Part shown: piece after piece, positions 24,636 through 32,762 of the stretch
How positions within the stretch are numbered: position 1 is the first letter of the stretch
How the letters are laid out: every line of letters starts with the position of its first letter
Assembly: GCA_018645725.1 (NCBI GenBank)
Contig: JABGWD010000002.1
Coordinates: forward strand, 1 to 42,535
DNA length: 42,535 nucleotides
Source of the DNA: Opitutia bacterium
GTDB lineage: Bacteria > Verrucomicrobiota > Verrucomicrobiia > Opitutales > Seribacteraceae
Direction: 5' to 3'
Program-made: the position numbers and the translations under genes
Notes under the pieces: generated by a model
Database searches by the model: none
What the model saw: the letters and a program-made list of their open reading frames with translations, nothing else
Told to the model about the DNA's origin: nothing

Positions 24636-26072
24636 ATGCGCCCTTTCCATGCGATAGCTTCGGTTCTATTGTTCGTTACGGCGTTTTGCTTTGCCGCCCC
24701 GTCCGAAAATTCCCCCCGGGTAACGGATACGGTCAGGATTGTCCGAAAGACCGAACCTGCGGTTGCGGCCATATTCAGCCAAGCAGAGGGCCGACTCAGC
24801 ATGGGAAGCGGGAGTGTCGTGCACAAGGACGGATATGTCCTGACAAATGATCACGTCGTTGCCGGGATGGGCGGGGTCGTCCTGCTTCGGGACCACCGGC
24901 TTCCCTTGGAGTACAAGATCATCGGGAGAATGCCGGAAAAAGACTTGTGCCTCCTGAAGGTTCAAGCACCCAAAGCCCTCACCGCCATCCGGCTCGGACG
25001 GAGCAACGACCTGATGACGGGCGAGCCCATTCTGTGTGCAGGAAACCCGGGTGGTCGCGGGATCGTATACTCGTCAGGCATCGTGAGTTCCCCCAACTTC
25101 ATCCTCACCGCACCGAATGCTCTGGTCATGCGTTATTTCAGCGGGGACGTCCGCGACCGCTTCATCCAGTTCGACGCCGCCAGCAACCTTGGGAATTCCG
25201 GTGGTCCCCTGATCAATGCCTTGAGTGAGCAAGTCGGCGTGGTCTCGAACAAGAATCCCGATGAGGAAAACATCAACTTTGCCATTCCAATCGACCGGGT
25301 ACGGGAAAACCTCAACGAGCTCTTCGCACCCGAAGTCCGCCGGGGAATTTTCACAGGCATCACTTTGGATCCGCTCTCGCAGAATGCAAAAATTCTTGGC
25401 GTGGCGAAAAAATCCCCCGCCGGGAAACTTGGTATTCGACCGGGCGACGTCCTGAAGAGCGTGAACGGGAAACCTTTGGAAAGTTGTCTCGATTGGTTCG
25501 CTCATTTACTTGACCAAAAAGTTGGCGACGAGTTGAAACTATCCGTATCCCAAGGAAAGAAAACAAAAGAGGTTACTCTCAAGCTCTCGGAATACCCTAT
25601 CCCACCCACCATGGAGATTGAAAACCCGAAGCCCGGCCTTCTTTTTGAAGTTTGCCACGGAACTTTCGAAAAAGCGCCCGCAATGGAAAAACAAAAGGTC
25701 GTGAAGACGGGGGTGGCCCGGGCACTCGACGTCCTTGCCATGGGCGCCCCCAAGACGGACGGATTTGCGATCAGATTGGAAGGTGCCCTTAAGATTCCCG
25801 ATGACGGCGTCTATCGGCTTATTCTCAATTCCGATGACGGAAGCATCCTGCGGACGGGAAAAGACATACTCGTGGACAACGACGGCCCCCACCCTGCCCA
25901 GGACGTCGGTACGCTCCTTCGCTTGAAAAAAGGATTTCTTCCCATTCGAATCGATTACTTCGAGGCAACCGGGGACGCCGAGCTCAACCTCTTTATCGAA
26001 AATTCATCCGGTCAACGTTCGGACGCCGCCCCCCTGTTCTTTTACGAGGACACGGCCAAGAAAACTCAGTAA
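24636..26072 (+). CDS. Periplasmic S1C (DegP/HtrA-like) serine protease with PDZ and PA14-like domain
   Basis: 478 residues with a signal peptide ending near F-C-F-A-A-P. The trypsin-like domain has the complete triad: H73 in T-N-D-H-V-V-A, D103 in E-K-D-L-C-L-L, and S188 in L-G-N-S-G-G-P-L. A PDZ domain follows (about 235-325), with S-P-A-G-K-L-G-I-R-P-G-D-V-L-K-S-V-N-G. Residues about 355-470 resemble PA14: a Gly/Asp-rich beta domain with I-P-D-D-G-V-Y-R-L-I-L-N-S-D-D-G-S and a late R-I-D-Y-F-E. PA14 often binds glycans, so this protease may act on glycoproteins or at a polysaccharide-rich surface. It follows the DUF1080 pair by 15 nt and converges on the 1110-aa gene with a 7-nt overlap. 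Confidence 0.9.
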   Translation: MRPFHAIASVLLFVTAFCFAAPSENSPRVTDTVRIVRKTEPAVAAIFSQAEGRLSMGSGSVVHKDGYVLTNDHVVAGMGGVVLLRDHRLPLEYKIIGRMPEKDLCLLKVQAPKALTAIRLGRSNDLMTGEPILCAGNPGGRGIVYSSGIVSSPNFILTAPNALVMRYFSGDVRDRFIQFDAASNLGNSGGPLINALSEQVGVVSNKNPDEENINFAIPIDRVRENLNELFAPEVRRGIFTGITLDPLSQNAKILGVAKKSPAGKLGIRPGDVLKSVNGKPLESCLDWFAHLLDQKVGDELKLSVSQGKKTKEVTLKLSEYPIPPTMEIENPKPGLLFEVCHGTFEKAPAMEKQKVVKTGVARALDVLAMGAPKTDGFAIRLEGALKIPDDGVYRLILNSDDGSILRTGKDILVDNDGPHPAQDVGTLLRLKKGFLPIRIDYFEATGDAELNLFIENSSGQRSDAAPLFFYEDTAKKTQ

Positions 26073-29000
26073 ACGATCAGTGATCCCTTCATCACCCGCC
26101 AGTGTCCGGGAAAGGTGCAAAGGAAAGGATAACGACCCGGTTCCTTGGGAGCCGTAAAGTCGAGCGAAACTTTCTTGTTCGCATTGAGCAAAGGGGTGGA
26201 CCAAATCACCTTGTCGGTATCGGGCACGAATCCCTTGGCATAGGCATCCGGATCCTGGAGCATTTGGTCGGCCAGCAAACCGACCTCGTTTTCCGTTCCC
26301 GGACGGACAATGACCAGGTTATGAATTTGATGATCCGGGTTATCGAAAACAACCTTGAGCTTTTGGCCGGCCTTTACCCGGACCTCGCTCGGTGAAAACG
26401 CCAACTGGTTAGGCACGGCAAGGATACGGATCTCGCCCTCGCTCATCCCGTTCTCCTTGGCATAGGTCTTGGCCATCGCCTTGAGGGAAGCCTCGGTCTT
26501 GGAAACCTCAAGGTCGTCAAGTGCCTTGCCCAAGGGATTGAACAAGTAAACCGGAGCATACCCCCGGGCTCCACGTCCGGGGACGTATCTGGATTCGATC
26601 TGGTTCAGCCCGGGTTGAAGTTCGACCTGAACGTTCCAATCCGAACTCCACCAATTGGCCGAGGAAATAACCGGTACCCCGTTGAGGGAAACCTTAACGT
26701 AACTGTGCTTGATCGACAAAATGGCTCTCTTCTTTGCCGGAGAACTTACGAAGGTACGCATGGTGCCAAGGGAACCGGCCTTGGAACCAAAGACAAACGG
26801 GCGCTCGGGGGTTTCCCCTTCCTTGAGCAACCAGTGGGACAATTTTCCGGCCTCGGGTCTTTCCATCACCGGCACCTCCGGTCCCGTGCCCGAGTAAGCC
26901 CCGTAACTCGCATCCCGGAGGATCGTTTGGAGTGACTTGTCACCCTCAACCTTTACCTGCCCTAAAATCGAGGCATAGGCGGGATCCTTGCACTGGAGGT
27001 GTGAGACGACGTGAATCACTTCGGTTCGCACGCGGGGATGCTCGTCCTTGGCCATCTTGCTCAGGATGGCTTTGGGCTTCTCCAATTGATCTGCCTGAAA
27101 ACGGATCAAATGGGTGGCGGCGGCCCTGATTCTGGAATCTGCAGACTTCAAAAGATGAGCCAAGAGGGACTGTCGGGCCTCCCCTTGGTCATGCAGAATC
27201 CAAAGTGCCTCCAAGATGGACTCGTCCTCCTTGTTTTTCTCCAGCCATGAGTCGAGAACAGGAACGATCCCGGAGGTATGCCTGAGCTTGCGGCGGGCAT
27301 GATCCCGGACGAGATCCTGCGGATGCTTGAGCAATGCAAGCAATTCACCCGTTTTCGCACCCTCGATCTTGGGCCAATCCTTGACTATCGGCTTGCCCTT
27401 GTAGGTAATCCGCCAAATGCGTCCGCATTGCGGATCCCAGCGCGGATCACGCATCGAGTTCTGGGCATGTCCGATGATCCGTGAGCAAAAATCGGACACG
27501 TACATGCCTCCGTCTAGCCCAAAGGCAATGTCTACGGGTCTGAACAATTGATCAGGAGAAGACAAGACGTCCAACCGGTCGCTCCCTTTGAAATATGCTC
27601 CATCGGCCCGGTGTTTGGAAATGGAAACGAAGCACTTCCTAAGCAAAACCGCCGAGGCCATGCCCTGCTGGTACTCATCCGGAAAGTTCGGGCTGGATAT
27701 GACCGCGGCCGCCGAGCCTTTCCCGTAGGCAATGCTGATGGCCCGCTTGAAGGGATGATACACCCCGAAGGGCGTCCAGGGAACGGCATGGCTATCCTGC
27801 ACGAAACCGTCCCCGTACATTTGAAAGAGATTGCCCCACCGGTCCCAAGTGATCTTCCATGGATTGGGGGTCAGGGTTTGGTATTCCCGTTCGACGCTTC
27901 CCTTGCGCAGATCAAACCGGTAGGTCGTGGCGTCGACCCCACGCGTTACCCCGTGCGGAGTCTCCAGTTGGGAACGGTGAAAGACGCCGTCGCAAAACAT
28001 GACGTTGCCCATCGGTCCCATCGCGATCATTCCACCATGGTGAGCATCGGTTACGTCGATTCCGCGCAAGATTTCATTCCTCACGTCTGCCTTTCCGTCT
28101 CCGTTGGCATCCTTCATGAATACGAGTCGGGGTTGATGGGAAATGATCACACCGTCCTTGTGGAAGGCCAGGCCGTCAGGTACGTTCAAACGGTCGGCAA
28201 AGACGGTTGACTTGTCCGCCTTGCCGTCCCGGTCGGTATCCTCCAAGACGATGATTTTGTCATGCGGGACGTCTCCGGGTATGGTACTGGGAAAGGAAGG
28301 CATGGTGACCACCCAAAGCCTGCCTCGTTCGTCAAAAGCGATCTGCTCGGGGTTGCGCAATTCGGGGAACTCCCGTTCGGAGGCAAACAGGTTGACCTCG
28401 TAGCCGTCCGCAACCTTGAAGTTCTCGAGCATCTTTTCCGGAGAAGGAAGAGCAACCGGTTCCCTCTTGATCATTGGCTCTAGGGTCAAGGGACTTTCGT
28501 CCCAAGCGAGGGACGCGTCCCGACACATGGCATGGGTGACCGCATCCGCTTTTGTAGCCAGAGCGTGGTAACGGGGCATCTCGGCGTTGTATTCGCGGGC
28601 CCGGCCACGCACCCCGAAATACAGGACCGTGTTCACGGGACGGACGATCGTTGCCACGAAACCGGCTTTGCGGGAAACCGCCCGGGCAATCTCATCAACC
28701 CGCTTTTTTGCCAACTTGGCATGCACGGACTCCCCCAACAATTTTGCAGACAGGTGAGCGGAAACGATTGAATACCCGAACTCGTTCAAGTGAATCCCGT
28801 TATCCGTCAGCGGCTCGCGCTCCCGGGCATAGGCATCCGAGGTGGGAACGAAAAGATCGACGAACTCGACCTTTCTCTCTTTTGCCACCACTCTCATCGT
28901 ATCAACGTATTTCTTGAGCTCGGCATTGCGCTTGCCGGTGTCCGGATAATGCGGATTGGGAAGCTTCTCCACTGCGATCGGAGAGAGCAGGACGACTTTG

Positions 29001-29398
29001 GCCTCCGGATGCCGTCTTTGCATTTCATTAAGGTATCCGTTCAGGTCGCTCTGAAACTCGCCCAAGCCAACATCCCCACCAAACGATTCATTCATCCCGA
29101 ATCCCAGAACCACGAAATTAGCCGGCCACTCGGCCAGCAATTTCTTCAAGTGATTGACGTAACGTTCCGGTCGCAATCGGTATCCAACTTCATCCCCCGT
29201 CCATGCCAAGCTCCTGAATTCAAGTTTCTTGTCGGGATTAGCCAATTGCAAGGATGCCTCGAACCTCCCGTCCTCCTGTAAGCGCTCGACAAAGGAATTT
29301 CCGTAAAGGAGGATCCTGTCACCCTTTTCGAATTGAAGTTGCGCATGGGCCTGAAAGGCCAACAAGCAAGACAAGGCGAAGAAGAGAATCCTGCTCAT
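26066..29398 (-). CDS. Secreted SGNH hydrolase - PVC propeller - HEAT - cupredoxin fusion
   Basis: 1110 residues with a signal peptide (MSRILFFALSCLLAFQAHA). Residues about 22-230 are an SGNH/GDSL esterase-like domain: L-L-Y-G-N-S-F-V-E-R, G-F-G-M-N-E-S and the catalytic D-N-G-I-H-L-N-E-F-G. About 319-665 is the PVC membrane-bound dehydrogenase-type propeller (P-E-Q-I-A-F-D-E-R-G-R-L-W-V-V-T, I-D-V-T-D-A-H-H-G-G, D-V-L-S-S-P-D-Q-L-F-R-P-V-D). HEAT-like repeats fill about 684-816. The end, from 984, is a plastocyanin/azurin-like domain with all type 1 copper ligands: H1026, C1094, H1099 and M1103. Proteins of this class usually end in a CxxCH cytochrome; none is present here. It is second in a minus-strand operon, 35 nt after the Gfo/Idh gene. 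Confidence 0.88.
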   Translation of the reverse strand: MSRILFFALSCLLAFQAHAQLQFEKGDRILLYGNSFVERLQEDGRFEASLQLANPDKKLEFRSLAWTGDEVGYRLRPERYVNHLKKLLAEWPANFVVLGFGMNESFGGDVGLGEFQSDLNGYLNEMQRRHPEAKVVLLSPIAVEKLPNPHYPDTGKRNAELKKYVDTMRVVAKERKVEFVDLFVPTSDAYAREREPLTDNGIHLNEFGYSIVSAHLSAKLLGESVHAKLAKKRVDEIARAVSRKAGFVATIVRPVNTVLYFGVRGRAREYNAEMPRYHALATKADAVTHAMCRDASLAWDESPLTLEPMIKREPVALPSPEKMLENFKVADGYEVNLFASEREFPELRNPEQIAFDERGRLWVVTMPSFPSTIPGDVPHDKIIVLEDTDRDGKADKSTVFADRLNVPDGLAFHKDGVIISHQPRLVFMKDANGDGKADVRNEILRGIDVTDAHHGGMIAMGPMGNVMFCDGVFHRSQLETPHGVTRGVDATTYRFDLRKGSVEREYQTLTPNPWKITWDRWGNLFQMYGDGFVQDSHAVPWTPFGVYHPFKRAISIAYGKGSAAAVISSPNFPDEYQQGMASAVLLRKCFVSISKHRADGAYFKGSDRLDVLSSPDQLFRPVDIAFGLDGGMYVSDFCSRIIGHAQNSMRDPRWDPQCGRIWRITYKGKPIVKDWPKIEGAKTGELLALLKHPQDLVRDHARRKLRHTSGIVPVLDSWLEKNKEDESILEALWILHDQGEARQSLLAHLLKSADSRIRAAATHLIRFQADQLEKPKAILSKMAKDEHPRVRTEVIHVVSHLQCKDPAYASILGQVKVEGDKSLQTILRDASYGAYSGTGPEVPVMERPEAGKLSHWLLKEGETPERPFVFGSKAGSLGTMRTFVSSPAKKRAILSIKHSYVKVSLNGVPVISSANWWSSDWNVQVELQPGLNQIESRYVPGRGARGYAPVYLFNPLGKALDDLEVSKTEASLKAMAKTYAKENGMSEGEIRILAVPNQLAFSPSEVRVKAGQKLKVVFDNPDHQIHNLVIVRPGTENEVGLLADQMLQDPDAYAKGFVPDTDKVIWSTPLLNANKKVSLDFTAPKEPGRYPFLCTFPGHWRVMKGSLIVY

Positions 29399-29433
29399 TG
29401 GAAAGTCTTCCCGCTTGGTGCAGATTGAGTCGA

Positions 29434-30483
29434 CTATTTCTTCGCCTTGCGGATTTCCGCAATCTTGACCGGCTTTCCTCCCCGCTTGGCAGACAAGTCG
29501 GCGGCAAAGATCAATTCATGTGTCTTGATGGCCTCGTCCAGACTCGTCTTGGGCATCGGCTTACCCTTGTTCAAGGAATCGAAAAACGCCTCGAACTGGG
29601 CTTGATAGGGATGATCGGCCACGTCACCGGAGTCCGCCAGTTTCATCGAGAGCTCGCTCCATTGCGTCTTATCCAGTTCAAGGGAGTTCGAATGGAGCTT
29701 GTTGTCCAGCAAAGTCCCCTCGCTACCCACCAAGTGGGTATGGAAGTAGTAGGGTTGGAAACAATCCAAGACTGAGGCGGTCTTGCCTACCCGTCCATCC
29801 TTAAACTTGAGAATCGTCACGCAAGTCGTGGGATACTCGTATTTCTTAAAGTACTTGTGCTTGGACTGGGTCGCATAGCTCGTGACCTCAGTCACTTCGC
29901 CACCCATCATTCCGATGAGCATGTCAAGGGCGTGACAACCGGCCGAGAGCAAGCTGCTACCCCCCATGCTTTTCTTCACGTTCCAGCGATACTGTCCGTA
30001 CCATGGGCCGACCCCGTGGTAATAATCAATCTCCCCATAATGGAGATCTCCCAGCAAACCCTTGTCCAAGATCGCCTGAGTAACGAGAAATTGGTTGCAG
30101 TAGCGGAGCTCGAAGCACACGCAAGTGCCGACTTTTGCCTTCTTGGCCGCCTTTTGCATGGCGTACACCTCGCGGGCGTTAAGGGCTAGAGGTTTCTCGA
30201 TGATCAGATGCTTACCCGCCTCGGCCGCCTTGATGACCTGAGGGGCATGCTTGTTCGGATAGCCCGTTACGTCGATGACGTCGATTTCATCGTCTGCCAA
30301 CATATCCTCGAGTTTGCGGTAGGCCTTGATGGCGCTTCCATGGCGGGCCGAAAGTTCCGCCTCGTCAAGCTTGCGGGAAGAACACACGGCCGCGACCTCA
30401 CCCGTTCCCGTTGCATTAATGGCATCCGCATGGGCGGTGGCCGCCCATCCGTAACCTAAAATTCCGACTTTATACTTTTTCAT
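29434..30483 (-). CDS. Gfo/Idh/MocA family oxidoreductase, cytoplasmic
   Basis: 349 residues from ATG 30483, which directly begins the Rossmann strand M-K-K-Y-K-V-G-I-L-G-Y-G-W-A-A; an ATG at 30516 would add an 11-residue non-conserved extension. The NAD(P) motif G-Y-G-W-A-A-T-A-H and the conserved E-K-P-L-A-L-N-A-R-E near residue 91 are present, followed by C-F-E-L-R-Y-C-N-Q-F and G-G-S-S-L-L-S-A-G-C-H-A-L-D-M-L with a likely catalytic His. There is no signal peptide, unlike the Tat-exported relative at 6995-8386. It probably acts on an imported sugar or keto-sugar; the substrate is unknown. It is the first gene of a minus-strand operon with the SGNH-cupredoxin gene. Confidence 0.92.
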   Translation of the reverse strand: MKKYKVGILGYGWAATAHADAINATGTGEVAAVCSSRKLDEAELSARHGSAIKAYRKLEDMLADDEIDVIDVTGYPNKHAPQVIKAAEAGKHLIIEKPLALNAREVYAMQKAAKKAKVGTCVCFELRYCNQFLVTQAILDKGLLGDLHYGEIDYYHGVGPWYGQYRWNVKKSMGGSSLLSAGCHALDMLIGMMGGEVTEVTSYATQSKHKYFKKYEYPTTCVTILKFKDGRVGKTASVLDCFQPYYFHTHLVGSEGTLLDNKLHSNSLELDKTQWSELSMKLADSGDVADHPYQAQFEAFFDSLNKGKPMPKTSLDEAIKTHELIFAADLSAKRGGKPVKIAEIRKAKK

Positions 30484-30639
30484 AAGGATCGTAAGTTGTG
30501 GATTATTCTCCGCCAAGGCAAGCCGGTATAAAACCTTGAGCCGGATCTTCGAGAGCCCGGTGAGTCACGAAATGACCGATCGCAGGCAACTCTCATCTTG
30601 CCTTTTTGTTCAGAAAGAACAGATGGTTGCATCGAATAG

Positions 30640-32682
30640 TTGAAAAAGAAAAAGACAGAAGAGAGGTCGGACCAAGACGACGAACAACCATCGGATGATG
30701 AGTTTGCCATTTTATCGCCCAAGACGGAGTGGTTCTCCTTGGCCTTGTGCTCCTGCCTCTTCCTGATCGCCCCCCTTTATTACTTAAGCCTTACCGCAAA
30801 AGGAAACTGGAACGAAAAAGCTCCACCCCTGCTCGAATCGATCGCCCGCAAGATCTTTTCCTTTCCACTCCAGGACATGGAGGGCTTCATCCCCGTCCGG
30901 ACGGTCAATGCAGAATACAAACTGGTTGTCTTTCTTGCCCTCGCATCAATCGTGACAGGAATTGTTTTTTGTGCCCTTCACTTGAAAAAACGCCTTCTTT
31001 CCATCCCAAAGCCATTACTTATTTTTACCGGATTGTTTCTGGGGAGTGTATTTTTGTCTTCGGTTTTCGCCCACAATTTTCAAAGGGCTTGGGTTTCTTC
31101 CTTGGTTTGGCATTTCGTCCCCGTTCTTTTCGCTTTTTCTTTGGCTCACGTTCATTGGACAAGAAAAAAAATCGCATTTTGCCTGGGCAGCCTCCTAGCC
31201 GGCGGAATTGTTTCGTCCCTCATCGTAATGGACCAGCACTATCAATGGACTGATTGGAGTCCCGGACTGCCCAGAGCGGGATTGGGGGGATTGATTTACA
31301 ACGGAAATTTTGCCGCCGAATACCACGCTCCCCTTCTCCCTATCACCCTTTGCCTTATCTTTTACATTCGTTCCATCGGATTCAGGATAGCCCTCGGTCT
31401 TGTCCTTGCTTTCGTTTTTTTACCCGCGCTATCCCTCTCCCTCGCCCGAGGCGCTTGGGTCGGATTGATGGGAGGTTGCGGTATCACCATGGCCTTGTTT
31501 TTGTTCACTTGGTTTGTTTGGCGAAAGAGAAACCCCGGGAATTCAATTTCGTCCAAATCTTTGGTTCCCCTCGGAGCCCTGCTCGCACTGGCTCTTGCTT
31601 TGCCACTTTACGTCTTCACCTCCCATCACTGGAAAAAAGGCGGGGGGATATACTCTCCCGAGAACTGGGTAAAAGAGGTCTCGTCACCATCTTCTCCTTC
31701 AAGTGCGGTTTCGAAGGAAGTCAAGGAGCTTAGAAGCATTACCGAAATCAGTGACGAGGACACGAATATCCAAAGGCGCCTCGTTCTTTGGCAAGATGCT
31801 CTGCTGGCCTGTCTTTCATCCGATTTTTTTTTAGGGAAAGGAACGGATCACTATGAACTGCACTTTCACGAAAGCGCCAAACTCTCCGACAAAACTACCG
31901 GTGAAATACTCGTACGGTTCGTTCACAATGATTTCATCCAAACCCTCTATGAAAATGGACTGATCGGATTGGTAGGTTTTCTTGGAATTTGGGGATGGGT
32001 GTTATGGAAAGCAATTGTATCCTGTATGGATCGGGTCAGAGAAGAAGATCTTCAGGGCCTCGGCCTTCGACTCGGGCTTGTTTCGGCTTCCCTGGTTTTA
32101 CTTGTAGAGTCTTTCTTTGAATTCCCCACCCGCTCACCCTGTGCCCTCATGGTCGGTTGGACGTCTTTGGGTCTCCTCCTTGGCATTTTGCTTCAGGAAA
32201 AAACTTCCTCGGACGGATCCTCCGTGAAAAACATCTTCCGACCAGGGCCAAGGCTCAACCTTGCCCTCGGGGCTCTCGGGGTACTGATCATTCCCTATGG
32301 ATGCCTATTGGCAAAAGACCTTTTTTGGACCAACGTATATCACGTTCAAGGCCGAGTTGCCGGGGACTACGGGGAAAAGGACAAGAGCCTGGCATTCCAC
32401 CGAAAGGCAATTTCCTACGCGCCATGGGAACATCATTCCCGGAAGTTCGAGTGTTATTACTTGCTCACGCATCTCAAACGCATTCCTCAAGCGCAAGACG
32501 CCATAGCGGAAACCCTCCGGGTTCACCCGGGTTGCCTGGTTGCTCACCAAAACAAGATCGCCGTCTACCTTAACAACGGAATGGAAACCGAGGCCCGCCA
32601 AGCTTATCAAGAGATGAAAAAGGCCGCCCCTTATCATGAATTCACCAAAAAAGAGGGCAAACGCTTCCAGTCAGGCAAATAA
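30640..32682 (+). CDS. O-antigen ligase/polymerase-like membrane protein with C-terminal TPRs
   Basis: About 680 residues with roughly 13 predicted transmembrane segments between residues 25 and 545. The Wzy_C/WaaL signature is visible: an L-A-R-G-A-W-V-G-L segment after a membrane helix, a large external loop (about 320-425), and F-V-H-N-D-F-I-Q-T-L-Y-E-N-G-L-I-G-L near residue 430. The last 110 residues look like TPRs (F-H-R-K-A-I-S-Y-A-P-W, A-I-A-E-T-L-R-V-H-P-G). It would join or polymerise a lipid-linked surface glycan. The start is TTG at 30640, immediately after an in-frame TAG; it overlaps (TTGA) the stop of a six-codon frame beginning ATG at 30623, which may couple translation. Start confidence is moderate. 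A probable terminator follows. Confidence 0.85.
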   Translation: MKKKKTEERSDQDDEQPSDDEFAILSPKTEWFSLALCSCLFLIAPLYYLSLTAKGNWNEKAPPLLESIARKIFSFPLQDMEGFIPVRTVNAEYKLVVFLALASIVTGIVFCALHLKKRLLSIPKPLLIFTGLFLGSVFLSSVFAHNFQRAWVSSLVWHFVPVLFAFSLAHVHWTRKKIAFCLGSLLAGGIVSSLIVMDQHYQWTDWSPGLPRAGLGGLIYNGNFAAEYHAPLLPITLCLIFYIRSIGFRIALGLVLAFVFLPALSLSLARGAWVGLMGGCGITMALFLFTWFVWRKRNPGNSISSKSLVPLGALLALALALPLYVFTSHHWKKGGGIYSPENWVKEVSSPSSPSSAVSKEVKELRSITEISDEDTNIQRRLVLWQDALLACLSSDFFLGKGTDHYELHFHESAKLSDKTTGEILVRFVHNDFIQTLYENGLIGLVGFLGIWGWVLWKAIVSCMDRVREEDLQGLGLRLGLVSASLVLLVESFFEFPTRSPCALMVGWTSLGLLLGILLQEKTSSDGSSVKNIFRPGPRLNLALGALGVLIIPYGCLLAKDLFWTNVYHVQGRVAGDYGEKDKSLAFHRKAISYAPWEHHSRKFECYYLLTHLKRIPQAQDAIAETLRVHPGCLVAHQNKIAVYLNNGMETEARQAYQEMKKAAPYHEFTKKEGKRFQSGK

Positions 32683-32712
32683 CGTCAAGATCGAGGAAGA
32701 ACTTGAACAAGT

Positions 32713-32745
32713 AAGGATTTTAACGTTAGTTTAAGGTCCTTTTTT
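32713..32745 (+). terminator. Probable Rho-independent terminator after the ligase-like gene
   Basis: AAGGATTTTAA (32713-32723) can pair with TTAAGGTCCTT (32731-32741) through 11 pairs including two T-G wobbles, with a 7-nt loop, and is followed by four T. It lies 30 nt after the ligase stop and 17 nt before the modular surface protein start. It is weaker than the 8612 terminator because it is AT-rich. Confidence 0.55.
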
Positions 32746-32762
32746 CCCAAAACGCCATCACC

